DNA of 64,000 nt from Haloplanus sp. CK5-1. Lineage in GTDB: Archaea; Halobacteriota; Halobacteria; Halobacteriales; Haloferacaceae. The position numbers were made by a program, and so were the translations under genes. Shown here piece by piece: positions 23,724 to 36,791 of this stretch; positions within the stretch are counted from its first letter, which is position 1; each line of letters starts with the position of its first letter. The stretch covers positions 2,914,001-2,978,000 of the forward strand of contig NZ_CP147505.1 in assembly GCF_037201915.1 (NCBI RefSeq), read 5' to 3'. The notes beneath the pieces were generated by a model. The model made no database searches. It saw only the letters and a list, made by a program, of their open reading frames with translations, and had not been told where the DNA came from.

Positions 23724-24257
23724 ATGACCGACGACGAGACGCGGACACCCGCGACCGGGCCGAGCGACGAGACGGCGGTCGAACGCGTCCTCGGTCGGCG
23801 CCTGCGCGACCGGGACGACACCGTCGCAGTCGCCGAGTCGCTGACCGGCGGCCTCGTCGGGTCGCTGCTCACCGACGTCCCCGGATCGAGCGACTACTTC
23901 GACCGCGGAGTGGTCGCCTACTCGAACGACGCCAAACTGGAGACCCTCGGCGTCTCCCGGGAGTCGCTGGACGCCCACGGTGCCGTCTCGGCCCCCGTCG
24001 CCCGCGAGATGGCACAGGGTGCCCGGGACCGGTCGGGGACGACGTGGGGCGTCTCCACGACCGGTATCGCCGGGCCCACGGGCGGCACCGAGGAGAAGCC
24101 GGTCGGCCTCGTCTTCGTCGGCGTCGCCCACGCTGCGCCGTGGGGAAGCGACGACTCCTTCGCCGCCGCCGAGCGCTACGTCTTCGACGGCAACCGCTGG
24201 ACGGTCAAAGTCGAGAGCGCGCGGCGAGCCCTCTCGGACCTACTCGATTCCCTCTAG
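23724..24257 (+). CDS. CinA-like nicotinamide-nucleotide amidohydrolase
   Basis: A 177-residue stand-alone CinA C-terminal domain. The motifs are TVAVAESLTGGLVGSLLTDV, VPGSSDYFDRGVVAYSNDAK, and GVSTTGIAGPTGGTEEKPVG, which together form the active site with catalytic Ser in AESLTGG. The family hydrolyses NMN to nicotinate mononucleotide in pyridine-nucleotide recycling. The N-terminal molybdopterin-like domain of full CinA is absent, as usual for the short form. It converges with the ychF gene, overlapping stops by four bases. Confidence 0.82.
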   Translation: MTDDETRTPATGPSDETAVERVLGRRLRDRDDTVAVAESLTGGLVGSLLTDVPGSSDYFDRGVVAYSNDAKLETLGVSRESLDAHGAVSAPVAREMAQGARDRSGTTWGVSTTGIAGPTGGTEEKPVGLVFVGVAHAAPWGSDDSFAAAERYVFDGNRWTVKVESARRALSDLLDSL

Positions 24258-25498
24258 GTCGTCGTCACGAGTTCGATCACGTCGCGGTCGTCGAGTTCGT
24301 GGCCACCGCCGACCTGCCGCGAGGACCGGCAGTCGACGCCGTGGAGCAACCCATCGCCCAGATCGGTGTGGATGTGGTCGGCGAAGTCGGCCGTCGTCGA
24401 TCCCTCGGGCAGGAGGAAGCAGTCGCGGAAGACGCCCTCCTCCGAGGTCGACCCGTCGTCGCTCCCCGGGAACACCGCGATGAGATCCAGGGCGTCGAAC
24501 AGCGCCGCCTCCAGCGACGCTTGGACGCCCGTCCCGCCGTAGGCGTCGAGAAGTGACTCGATCCGATCGAGTCCCGTCGCTCGATCACCGCCGACCTCGC
24601 CGACGACGTCGAATGCGTCGTCGCCGGGGGTGTACTCGACGGCATCCGCCTCGTCGGCGGCCTTCAGCGCCTTCTCGGCGTGGGCGCTCGTCGGGACGAA
24701 CGTGAGGTGGTCGTAGGCGGGGTCGTCGGTCACCGCCTCGAAGTGCTCGGCCGCCGCGGGGTCGTCGATCTTGTTCGCCGCGATCACCATCGGCTTCGTG
24801 CGCTTTCGGATCTCGCGGGCCAGCGACTCCCGGTCCGACTCGTCCCACGTCGACGGGTCGAGGGCCAACCCCTCGGCGAGGACCACCCGCTTGATCTCGT
24901 CTGCGGTCGTGCCGAAGGCGCTCATCTGCTCGGCGAGGTCTTCCTCGACGGTCGCGTCCGCGCCGTGATACTTCGACTCGAAGCGTTCGATCCCCTTCTC
25001 CAGCACTTCCAGATACCACATGTCTAGTTCGGCCTCAAGGAAGTCGATGTCGTTGCGGGGGTCGTGGCCCTCGGTCGGTTCGCCCTCGCTGTCGGTCTTG
25101 CCCGAGAAGTCGACGACGTGGACCAGCACGTCCGCCTCGTTGAGGTCGCTCAGGAACTGGTTGCCGAGCCCGTCGCCCTCGTGGGCACCCGGGATGAGAC
25201 CCGCGACGTCGACGAGTTTCACCGGGACGAACCGGGTGCCGTCGTCGCAGTAACCCACGCTCGGCGTACACGTCTCCCCGAACTCTGGGGCTGCACAGTC
25301 GACGCGGACGTACGCCTCGCCGACGCTCGGATCGATGGTCGTGAAGGGGTAGGCCCCCTCGGGGACGTCGTTCATCGTCGCCGTCGCAGGATCGCAACGC
25401 GATCCTGCTGCCCGTCAGAGCTCCGCTCTGACGGCCGCGTTGAAAAAGGTCGACTTGCCCACCGAGGGCTTGCCGACCAGACCGATGGAATAGCTCAT
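24254..25498 (-). pseudogene. ychF: Redox-regulated ATPase YchF/OLA1, interrupted by 54-bp insertion
   Basis: From ATG 25498 the family N-terminus MSYSIGLVGKPSVGKSTFF is perfect up to ...NAA at 25433. After 54 extra bases it resumes in the same frame with TMNDVPEGAYPFTT and continues to a normal C-terminus (TGS-like domain with ADFADHIHTDLGDG). Without the insert the protein is 396 residues, the usual archaeal length. The insert contains an in-frame TGA, so conventional translation gives only 27 residues. Re-initiation at ATG 25375 would lack the P-loop. Either the gene is inactive or the insert is removed or bypassed at RNA level. YchF is a cytoplasmic ribosome-associated P-loop ATPase. Confidence 0.75.
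25379..25432. repeat. 54-bp double-hairpin insertion in ychF
   Basis: Two adjacent palindromes dominate the segment. On the plus strand: GCAGGATCGC-AAC-GCGATCCTGC (25386-25408), then three bases, then CCGTCAGAGC-TCC-GCTCTGACGG, whose last two bases reach the host codon. Each has a perfect 10-bp stem and 3-base loop. The insert is 54 bp, so frame is kept, but TGA occurs at its sixth codon. Host codon GCG occurs on both sides, so the exact junction is ambiguous by a few bases. Confidence 0.7.
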
Positions 25499-25643
25499 GA
25501 ACTCCGTCCGCGTTCGGCGGCCAAAAACGCCGCCATCCCGTCGGCGTGTGGCTGAGACTCCCTCTCATGAACATCACCCGCCCGCGTGCGTCAGTCCCTC
25601 TCGGGACCGTCCCGCTTATCACGCCGCCGAGCCGAGCGAAACC

Positions 25644-25943
25644 ATGACCGACGCTACCGAGGGGTCGACGCCGGCGGACACCTTCGGCGTCAGCATCGGC
25701 GTCGACGACGACGCACTCCGGTTTCTCGTCCACGTCCCGTCGGACCTCGACGCGGCCTGGAGCGACCGCGACGCCTTCCAGCGACTCGTCGAGGAAGCCG
25801 TCTGGGAGCGACTCGACCGCGAGTCGACGCTCCGTGCGGTCGGGACCGTCGCCGACGCCGGCGAACGCGTCGAACTCGGGACGGTGACGTTGACCGCCGA
25901 CGGGACCGTCGTCGACCACACGCTGGCCACACCGGAGCCGTGA
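25644..25943 (+). CDS. Hypothetical haloarchaeal protein (99 residues)
   Basis: A small acidic protein with no recognised domain. It has a beta-rich opening (TFGVSIGVDDDALRFLVHVP), a helix with DRDAFQRLVEEAVWERLD, and a closing strand region (ELGTVTLTADGTVVDHTL). The next gene starts within its stop codon (GTGA), so the two are translationally coupled. No function is proposed. Confidence 0.55.
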   Translation: MTDATEGSTPADTFGVSIGVDDDALRFLVHVPSDLDAAWSDRDAFQRLVEEAVWERLDRESTLRAVGTVADAGERVELGTVTLTADGTVVDHTLATPEP

Positions 25944-26290
25944 CGCTCGCCGACGTCCGTGCGGCGGCGCTCGATAGCGCGCTGATCGGCGACGACCCGA
26001 CGACCGCACTGGCACTCGCGGGCGTCGTCGACGCCGCCGAGGGGACCGACGACCCTCTCGCAGTCGCGATGCTCGCCATGCGCTGTGTCGGTCGGGACGC
26101 CGGAGAGTCACTCGACGACGGGGCGTGGCGACCGGGCGACGACGTCGACGACGCCGTCCTCGCCGGTGCGGCCGTCGCGGTCCGCCGTCGAAACGTCTCC
26201 CTCGACCGAGCGGCTACCCTCGCCGGCTGCGCGCCGACGACGCTGGAAGCCGTCGTCGAACGACAGCGCGTAAAAAGAGAACGGGAGTGA
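25940..26290 (+). CDS. Hypothetical protein with HTH-like C-terminus (116 residues)
   Basis: Starts at GTG 25940 overlapping the TGA of the preceding gene. The N-terminal part is Ala-rich and helical (ADVRAAALDSALIGDD), and the last 35 residues (RNVSLDRAATLAGCAPTTLE) resemble a helix-turn-helix of the sigma-70 region 4 or HTH_38 kind. Forms a two-gene unit with 25644-25943. I do not recognise the family. Confidence 0.5.
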   Translation: MTLADVRAAALDSALIGDDPTTALALAGVVDAAEGTDDPLAVAMLAMRCVGRDAGESLDDGAWRPGDDVDDAVLAGAAVAVRRRNVSLDRAATLAGCAPTTLEAVVERQRVKRERE

Positions 26291-26298
26291 ACGGCTAG

Positions 26299-27093
26299 TT
26301 ACCGGCCGTTACTGCCCGCGTTCCCGTTGCCGCCGCCGTTCCCGTTGCCACCGGCGTTCCCGTTGTCACCGGCATCGCCACCGTCGTCGCTAGTGTCCTC
26401 GTCGGATTCGTCTTCTTCGTCTGCCTCCTCGTCACCGGACTGTCCCGGTGTGTCACCGGAGTTGCCCGGAGATTCGTCGGACTCGTCGTCGCCTTCATCG
26501 GACTGCCCCGGCGCGTCACCGGAGTTGCCCGGCGCGTCACTGGACTCGTCGTCGCCTTCCTCGGACTGGCCCGGTGCATCACCGGAGTTGCCCGGCGCGT
26601 CACTGGACTCGTTACCGTCGGATTGCCCCGGCGCGTCGCCGGAGTTTCCCGGCGACTCGGTGGGCGGCGTACTCGGGACGACGCGGGTTTCGTTCCCGTC
26701 GGACTCGTTACCCGGGCCCGCGTCCTCGGGCGGGCCGCGCTCGGACGCGTTCGCGTTGGCGTTCTCGTTCGACGGATTGTTGCTGGTCACGAAGTCGGAG
26801 ACCTGCTGACCGAGGGGGCCGCTGAAGCCGGCGCTCTTGAGCGTCTCCACGAACGTCGAGACGATCCGTCCGAACGGACCGGTCGGTGGCGGCGTCAGGT
26901 CGGCCGTCGTCGTCGCCGTCTCGCCACCCTCGCTCGCTTCGACCGTCACCGTGACGTTCTCCGACGGCGCGGGGAGGACGACCGTCCCCCCGTCGTCCGT
27001 CCCGTACGTTCCCGCGCCCACGTACGTGTCGTTGTCCTTAGCGGTCACGTCGACCGTCGCGTTGGCGACCGGTTCGCCGAGTCGACCGACTGA
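26299..27093 (-). pseudogene. C-terminal part of secreted repeat protein, cut off by IS630-type element
   Basis: In the frame reaching the IS boundary this codes for VGRLGEPVANATVDVT and then a second Ig-like beta domain resembling the one in the N-terminal part at 28216-28617. A helical region follows, then a low-complexity tail with four PGNSGD(A/T)PGQS repeats and a Gly/Asn-rich end. Joining the two parts after removing the IS and one TCA copy restores a single frame. The part has no start or signal of its own and is probably not expressed usefully. The intact product was an exported protein of unknown function. Confidence 0.7.
27091..27093. repeat. 3-bp flanking repeat, left copy
   Basis: TGA (TCA on the coding strand) abutting the IS630-type element; the partner is at 28216-28218. 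Removing one copy with the element restores the host frame. Confidence 0.6.
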
Positions 27094-28215
27094 TAGTGAT
27101 TAAGTCGGATCTTTACCGGTAAGATACGGCCAGATATTTGGTTCGGTGATTGCGCTCAATCCTCGTGTAATGGAGTCTTTCAGCGTCGAGAGATCTGGGA
27201 TAAGGCGGTATTTGAACCACTCCTGGAGCTGATCCCAGCACCCTTCGACGGCGTTCAATTCGGGTAGCTTTGACGGGAAATACCACACTTCGAGATTGTC
27301 CCCGCGCACGCACGAGACCGAACTGTCTCCGACAGTTTCGGTCTCGCGCTCACCGCTGACGTGCTCCCAGAGATCCCTCGCATAGAAGTAGCCCGCTCGG
27401 TCCAGAAACACCACTAATTCCTCACCGAACTCGTCTTTCAACGCTTCTAACAACCGAATTCCGTGGAACCTGGTCAAGTTCTCTTCCGTCCAGCAGAAGA
27501 GGCTATCACCGTTATCGGTGACAGCGCCAAGCACTGTCACCGACTTCCAGGACGTTGCAGTCTCTATCGTCGGATTTGAACCGATTGGGTACCAGCCACG
27601 CCGCTGGACGGTTCCAACGTGCTTGGTGAATTGATCGACGACAACGACGGTTTTCTCGCTCAGTTCGGGCCGTTTTTTTCGACTGTGTCTTGGAACTCGG
27701 CCTTCTCCTCGGGGTCGGCCTCGTGGTGTTGAGGCCGTGCTGTCCGCAAGGACAGCCCGGCCTCTCTCAATAACTCGTAGGCGTAGTTCTCGTGGTATTC
27801 GACGTCGTACTCCTGTTTGACGTGGTGAAGAAGGAGCTTCGCTGACCACGCTTGCTGGTCGTAGCCGAGTTCGGTTGGCGGCTGTTGCAACTGTTCGAAC
27901 AGCTGTTCCCGCTCTTCTCCCTCGATCTTTGCTGGGCCTCCTGGTCGAGGAGCATCGTAGGGAGCTTGCTCGATCGGTGTTTCCTCGAACCGATCGAGCC
28001 AGTTGCGGATCGTTTTTTCGACGACTCCATGGCGGTCAGCCAAGGTATCGATTTGATCGCCCTGCTTGCGCCCGATCGCCGCGAGAACACGTTCTCGCGG
28101 CTTACCCTCGTCTATCTGCTCTTTGAGGTCGTAGAGTTCCTCAAGCGTGATCTCGTCGAACTGCCCCATTATCGACCCCACTACGTCTAACAGTAAATAA
28201 CTTCCTTAATCACTA
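27094..28215 (-). mobile_element. IS630-type insertion sequence, 1122 bp
   Basis: Terminal inverted repeats TAGTGATTAAG at 27094-27104 and the complement at 28205-28215. The flanking trinucleotide TGA (plus strand) is repeated at 27091-27093 and 28216-28218. Both termini begin with TA, the IS630 target dinucleotide, so boundaries can also be drawn as a TA duplication. It carries a frameshifted DDE transposase and interrupts a secreted-protein gene. Confidence 0.88.
27100..28169 (-). CDS. IS630-type transposase, two frames joined by -1 frameshift
   Basis: Frame 1 runs from ATG 28169 to a stop at 27660 and encodes an HTH region (GDQIDTLADRHGVVEKTIRN, then a winged-helix section). Frame 2, up to the stop at 27100, encodes the DDE_3 domain: VVVVDQF (first Asp), VVFLDRAGYF (second Asp) and KLPELNAVEGCWDQ (Glu). 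They overlap at a run of seven A on the minus strand (27673-27679). A -1 slip there joins ...TVEK to K-RPELSEK. Programmed frameshifting of this kind is known in the IS630 family. The combined product would be about 356 residues and looks intact. Confidence 0.8.
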
Positions 28216-28617
28216 TGAGACGGTTACCGACCCGTCGGTCACCTGTTCGACACCCACGGCGAGCGTCTCGACCGGATCGACGGCGACAGTCGTCGTCGCC
28301 GTGTCACCGTCGTCCGTCGCGGTGATCGTGAGTTCGACGGAGTCCTCCGGGTTCGCGAGCGTGACCGTGCCGTTCTCGTCGGTCGTGTACTCACCCGCAC
28401 CCGCGTAGGAGTCGTTCCCGTCGGCCGTCACGTTCACCGTCGCGTTCGACACGGCCGTCCCGTTGTCGGTGACGGTGACCGTCGAGTCACCCGTCTCGTC
28501 GTCCTGTACCACGTCCACCGAGAGCGATGTCGTCTGTGCCGTCACCGCGGCCGGTGTGACCGCTGACACCAGCATCACGGCGACGAGCAGTATCGCGCCG
28601 AATCGTTTCGCGTTCAT
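28216..28617 (-). pseudogene. N-terminal part of secreted repeat protein, truncated by IS630-type element
   Basis: Starts at ATG 28617 with a Sec-type signal (MNAKRFGAILLVAVMLVSA, cleavage near TAAVTAQ). An Ig-like beta domain follows with GTAVSNATVNVTADGNDSYA and GTVTLANPEDSVELTITA. The frame reaches EQVTDGSVTVS and then terminates immediately inside the IS. The second half lies at 26299-27093. The truncated product would still be exported, but without its low-complexity tail. Confidence 0.7.
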
Positions 28618-28762
28618 CACGCTCGAGCCATCGCCCCGTACCACATTAAATCGGGAACGCGCTGAATCCGGGTTGGAGCCACTTTACTTCGATTAAGCCC
28701 GGTTTAATTCGCCAGACGGAACGGCCGTCGGCGTCGAAACCGGCGGCTCAACGATCGATATG

Positions 28763-28797
28763 CAAAAAGCCCCGCCGAGCTCGCAGCTCGACGAGGC
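28763..28797 (-). terminator. Hairpin and T-run after 5S rRNA
   Basis: On the minus strand, a GC-rich stem (AGCCTCGTCGAGCT, loop GCG, AGCTCGGCGGGGCT) is followed by TTTT. It lies about 12 bp beyond the 5S gene and is the likely end of the rRNA transcript. Confidence 0.7.
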
Positions 28798-28808
28798 TGA
28801 GTATGAAT

Positions 28809-28930
28809 GGTGAGGCGGCGAATCGAAACTCCCAGAGGGTCGCCCACTCCAGTACTGCTCGATACGCAGGCGGGCTTAACGTCCGTGTTCGGGATGGGTA
28901 CGGGTGTCTCCCCGCCGCTCTGGCCGCCTT
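28809..28930 (-). rRNA. 5S ribosomal RNA
   Basis: The minus strand reads AAGGCGGCCAGAGCGGCGGG at the 5' end, contains CCCGTACCCATCCCGAACAC and CAGTACTGGAGTGGGCGACC, and closes with GATTCGCCGCCTC pairing with the 5' end. Length is about 122 nt, normal for haloarchaea. Ends are estimated to a few bases. Confidence 0.9.
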
Positions 28931-28985
28931 CATGCCGACCGACGGAATCGAACCGCCGTCAAACCACTGTCGGTAGGGTCTCCAA

Positions 28986-29049
28986 CCGTACGTACGTGCG
29001 ATCCAGCTAGCGCCTGGACCCGACACTCAAATCGGGTCACAGTGCGACA

Positions 29050-29050
<1 letters not shown>
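28986..29050 (-). other. Pre-23S processing stem, 3' arm
   Basis: Complementary over most of its length to 31972-32039 (for example TGACCCGA/TCGGGTCC blocks and GGATCGCACGTA). The two arms form the long helix flanking pre-23S rRNA that the archaeal splicing endonuclease cuts at a bulge-helix-bulge. Confidence 0.7.
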
Positions 29051-31967
<2,917 letters not shown>

Positions 31968-31971
31968 TGAT

Positions 31972-32039
31972 GGATGTCACACTAGTGACCCGGTTTGACT
32001 GTCGGGTCCAGTGGACGCCTGGATCGCACGTACATACGG
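31972..32039 (-). other. Pre-23S processing stem, 5' arm
   Basis: Pairs with 28986-29050 around the 23S gene; contains CCGGGTCACTAG and GGACCCGACAGTC on the minus strand. Confidence 0.65.
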
Positions 32040-32175
32040 TTTCATCACCCTCCCGTGGATGCGGGAGCGTTCGACCCTTCCCATCCGCGCTTGCGCGGGA
32101 TGGTGCATCGGTCTGGGATCAGTCGTACCGCCCTCGCCCACTTAAGGGGCGTGGTTTGGTTTTCCGATCCCGGCA

Positions 32176-32247
32176 TGGACCCACTGGGATTCGAACCCAG
32201 GGCATCCTCCTTGCAAAGGAGGCACTCTACCGCTGAGCTATGGGCCC
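32176..32247 (-). tRNA. tRNA-Ala (anticodon UGC)
   Basis: The minus strand gives a full cloverleaf: acceptor GGGCCCA pairing with TGGGTCC, D-arm GCTC-AGCGGTA-GAGT, anticodon arm CCTCC-TTTGCAA-GGAGG with TGC at the centre, and T-arm CTGGG-TTCGAAT-CCCAG. Located between 16S and 23S, the standard place for this tRNA in haloarchaeal rRNA operons. 72 nt, no encoded CCA, no intron. Confidence 0.96.
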
Positions 32248-32281
32248 ACTCCCGGGCGATCCCGGGAGCGTGATGTGAAGC

Positions 32282-32344
32282 GTGAGCCTTGGTGGTTCTA
32301 AAGTGCCCGATCGGCGTGGTGATCGAACCGTGGACCGCAGTGGT
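32282..32344 (-). other. Pre-16S processing stem, 3' arm
   Basis: Plus-strand GTGAGCCTTGGTGGTTC and the following GC-rich stretch complement 33917-33980, forming the helix that brackets pre-16S rRNA. Confidence 0.7.
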
Positions 32345-32383
32345 CGTCGGTGGGCTCTCCCGTGTGGGAGAGTCCCGGTCTGT

Positions 32384-33854
<1,471 letters not shown>

Positions 33855-33916
33855 GGTCTCACTCCATAGGGAGTGAGGGGTGGCGGGAAACGTAATGTTT
33901 CCGCGTCGTGTATAGA

Positions 33917-33980
33917 CCACTGAGGTCCGTGGTTCGGGCCACCGCGTCGATCGGGTGACACCGAACCACCAAGGCTCACA
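33917..33980 (-). other. Pre-16S processing stem, 5' arm
   Basis: Plus-strand GAACCACCAAGGCTCAC at its end is the exact complement of the start of 32282-32344. Confidence 0.7.
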
Positions 33981-34055
33981 TCAGATTCCGTCTTACGGCG
34001 GACCGCAGAGGTGGAATCCTCATATTTCGTCCGGACTTGAATCGAGTCGGGCGAC

Positions 34056-34066
34056 CCACATAAGCC
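34056..34066 (-). promoter_or_regulatory. rRNA operon promoter, proximal
   Basis: Minus-strand CGACGGGCTTATGTGGGTCGCC: GC-rich block, TATA-like CTTATG, then GGGTCGCCCGACT. The same layout recurs at 34168. Confidence 0.55.
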
Positions 34067-34167
34067 CGTCGATCGGGCGTGGGGTGAGTCGGCCGGTCGG
34101 CGTATCAGTCCGGGTCGAGGGCGTTCGTGCCCTCGCCGCGCTTCGCATCACAACCGAAGTCGGGTGA

Positions 34168-34178
34168 ATACTTAACCC
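34168..34178 (-). promoter_or_regulatory. rRNA operon promoter, distal
   Basis: Minus-strand CAACGGGGTTAAGTATTCACC: TATA-like GTTAAGTA followed by CACCCGACT, matching the proximal promoter's downstream sequence. Tandem rRNA promoters are usual in haloarchaea. Confidence 0.55.
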
Positions 34179-34344
34179 CGTTGATTCCCGCCGAAACCGA
34201 CTGTCGTACTGATATTTGCGTGGTGATCCCTGTCGTGAGAGACAACCACACACCGGGACTGACCGGGCGTCGGGGACGAACCGGGACGACGGGACGAGCG
34301 TCGGGGTGGTTTATAAGGATGGGGAGACCAATGAGGCGCATACG

Positions 34345-34905
34345 ATGAGTAATCCGGCAGATTCGATAGAAATCCAGAACGTGGTGGCGTCGACCGGCAT
34401 CGGGCAGGAACTCGATCTCGAAGCGCTCGCCGAGGACCTTCCCGGAGCCGACTTCAACCCCGACAACTTTCCGGGATTGGTCTACCGGACGCAGGAACCG
34501 AAGGCAGCGGCCCTCATCTTCCGATCCGGAAAGATCGTCTGTACGGGGGCAAAGAGCATCGACGATGTCCACGAAGCCCTCGGTATCATCTTCGGGAAGC
34601 TCCGAGACCTGCAGATTCCGGTCGAAGATGACCCCGAGATCACGGTCCAGAACATCGTCTCGAGCGCGGACCTCGGCCACACGCTCAACCTGAACGCCCT
34701 CGCGATCGGACTGGGCCTGGAGGACGTGGAGTACGAACCAGAACAGTTCCCCGGGCTCGTCTACCGCATGGACGATCCCGACGTGGTGATCCTGCTCTTT
34801 GGTAGCGGCAAGATCGTAATCACGGGCGGGAAGCGGACCGCGGACGCAGCCGAGGCGGTCGACGTGATCGTCGAACGGATCGACGAACTCGGCCTCCTCG
34901 GATAG
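34345..34905 (+). CDS. tbp: TATA-binding protein (TBP)
   Basis: A 186-residue archaeal TBP made of two direct repeats: EIQNVVASTGIGQELDLEAL...FPGLVYR...AALIFRSGKIVCTGAKS and TVQNIVSSADLGHTLNLNAL...FPGLVYR...VILLFGSGKIVITGGK. The acidic, saddle-shaped factor recognises TATA boxes and recruits TFB and RNA polymerase. The TATA box TTTATAAG is about 30 bp upstream. It may be one of several TBPs, as haloarchaea often carry more than one. Confidence 0.96.
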   Translation: MSNPADSIEIQNVVASTGIGQELDLEALAEDLPGADFNPDNFPGLVYRTQEPKAAALIFRSGKIVCTGAKSIDDVHEALGIIFGKLRDLQIPVEDDPEITVQNIVSSADLGHTLNLNALAIGLGLEDVEYEPEQFPGLVYRMDDPDVVILLFGSGKIVITGGKRTADAAEAVDVIVERIDELGLLG

Positions 34906-34973
34906 GTCGATCCGCACGCGGCGGTGCCCGACGGGTCACAACGCGTTTCTCCGTCGCGGCCGTACCGACGGTG

Positions 34974-36791
34974 ATGACCGACGAGTCCACCGACGGCGGC
35001 GACACCGTCAGCCTGGCGTCGTTCCACGACGCCCTACAGGACGAGGGTCGCCCCGTCGCGACCGCCCAACAGATCGCGCGCCGAATCGGCTGTTCGCAGT
35101 CGGCAGCGGCCGAGGCGCTCGACCGACTGGTCGCCGACGGCGAGGTCGAGCGTCTCGACGTGGCGTCCGATCCCGTCGTCTGGTACCCGACCGAGTGGGG
35201 CCGTCTCGCCGACCGCGAGCGCGTGATCGTCTTCCCAGAACGACGGGAACTCGTCGTGGACCAACCCAGCCAGTACACCCGGGCACAGCTCTCCCGGATC
35301 GCCCACCTCGTCGACACCTCGGGAACGAAGGGGTATCTCTACCGCGTCCGCCGCGAGGACGTGTGGGCGGCCCCATTCGACGACTGCGACGCCCTCCTCA
35401 CGACGCTCCGGAGCGTCCTGCCACGGCGCTCGCCACACCTAGAGGAGTGGATCGAGCGCCAGTGGACGCGCGCACGACAGTTCACGCTCGTCACCCACGA
35501 GGACGGCTACACCGTGTTGGAAGCGGCGAGCGAGAGCCTCATGGGTAACGTCGCGCGCCAGAAACTGGGCGAGGAGCATCTCCACGCCCCCATCTCTGAC
35601 ACCGAGAACTGGGTGGTCGAGGGGAGCGAGGCGTCGATCAAGCGGATCCTCTACGAGGCGGGGTACCCCGTCGTCGACGACCGAGAACTCGAAACCGGCG
35701 ACCCACTCGACATCGAACTGCGGACGGCGCTTCGGGACTACCAGCGCGACTGGGTCGAGCGCTTTCTCGACCAGCAAGCCGGCGTGTTCGTCGGCCCCTC
35801 CGGGAGCGGGAAGACCGTCGCGGCCATCGGCGCACTCGCAGCCATCGGCGGCGAGGCGCTGATCCTCGTCCCGAGCCGGGAACTCGCCGGGCAGTGGCGG
35901 TCGGAACTGCTCGAACACACCACGCTCGACCCCGAGAAGGTCGGCGAGTATCACGGCGGCGAGAAGGAGATCCGACCCGTGACGATAGCCACCTACCAGG
36001 TGGCCGGCATGGACCGCCACCGCGCGCTGTTCGACCGCCGGGAGTGGGGGCTGATCGTCTACGACGAGGTCCACCACATCCCCAGCGACGTCTACCGCCG
36101 GAGCGCGGACCTCCAGAGCAAACACCGCCTCGGGCTCTCGGCGACGCCCGTCCGAGAGGACGACCGCGAGACGGACATCTACACGCTGGTCGGCCCACCC
36201 ATCGGCACCGACTGGGACGCCCTCTTCGACGCCGGCTACGTTCAGGAACCCGAAGTCGAGATCAGGTACCTGCCGTGGGCGGACGACGAGGAGCGTAACG
36301 CGTACGCGAGCGCGGAACCGCGGGCGAAACACCGGATCGCCGCCGAGAATCCCGCGAAGGTCGACGAGGTGCGCCACCTGCTGGCCGAACACCCGACCGA
36401 CAAGGCGCTCGTGTTCGTCGACTGGCTGGATCAGGGACGGGCCATCGCCGAGGCCATCGACGCTCCGTTCGTGAGCGGGGAGACGCCACACCGCGAGCGC
36501 GACCGCCTGTTCGCGGCGTTCCGCGACGGCGAGCGCCGGACGCTCGTCGTCTCTCGGGTCGGCGACGAGGGGATCGACCTGCCCGACGCCGAACTCGCCG
36601 TCGTCGCCTCCGGACTGGGCGGGTCGCGCCGGCAGGGCGCACAGCGCGCCGGACGGACGATGCGCCCCGCGGGGAGCGCGAGGGTGTACGTGCTGGCGAC
36701 CCGCGGGACCAGCGAGGAGGAGTTCGCCCAGCGACAGATGCGCCACCTCGCGGAGAAGGGTATCAGAGTGACCGAGCAGGGAACCGACTAG
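34974..36791 (+). CDS. XPB/Rad25-family DNA helicase
   Basis: A 605-residue superfamily 2 helicase. Residues about 10-70 form a winged helix (TAQQIARRIGCSQSAAAEAL), and about 70-240 carry the damage-recognition-like region. The helicase core has Walker A GPSGSGKTVAAIGALAAIGG near residue 273, motif II IVYDEVHHIPS near 362, motif III LGLSATPVREDDRETD, motif V VGDEGIDLPDAE and motif VI QRAGRTMRP. The family unwinds DNA in repair and transcription-linked processes. ATG 34974 chosen over GTG 34971. Its stop overlaps the convergent aminotransferase stop by four bases. Confidence 0.9.
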   Translation: MTDESTDGGDTVSLASFHDALQDEGRPVATAQQIARRIGCSQSAAAEALDRLVADGEVERLDVASDPVVWYPTEWGRLADRERVIVFPERRELVVDQPSQYTRAQLSRIAHLVDTSGTKGYLYRVRREDVWAAPFDDCDALLTTLRSVLPRRSPHLEEWIERQWTRARQFTLVTHEDGYTVLEAASESLMGNVARQKLGEEHLHAPISDTENWVVEGSEASIKRILYEAGYPVVDDRELETGDPLDIELRTALRDYQRDWVERFLDQQAGVFVGPSGSGKTVAAIGALAAIGGEALILVPSRELAGQWRSELLEHTTLDPEKVGEYHGGEKEIRPVTIATYQVAGMDRHRALFDRREWGLIVYDEVHHIPSDVYRRSADLQSKHRLGLSATPVREDDRETDIYTLVGPPIGTDWDALFDAGYVQEPEVEIRYLPWADDEERNAYASAEPRAKHRIAAENPAKVDEVRHLLAEHPTDKALVFVDWLDQGRAIAEAIDAPFVSGETPHRERDRLFAAFRDGERRTLVVSRVGDEGIDLPDAELAVVASGLGGSRRQGAQRAGRTMRPAGSARVYVLATRGTSEEEFAQRQMRHLAEKGIRVTEQGTD

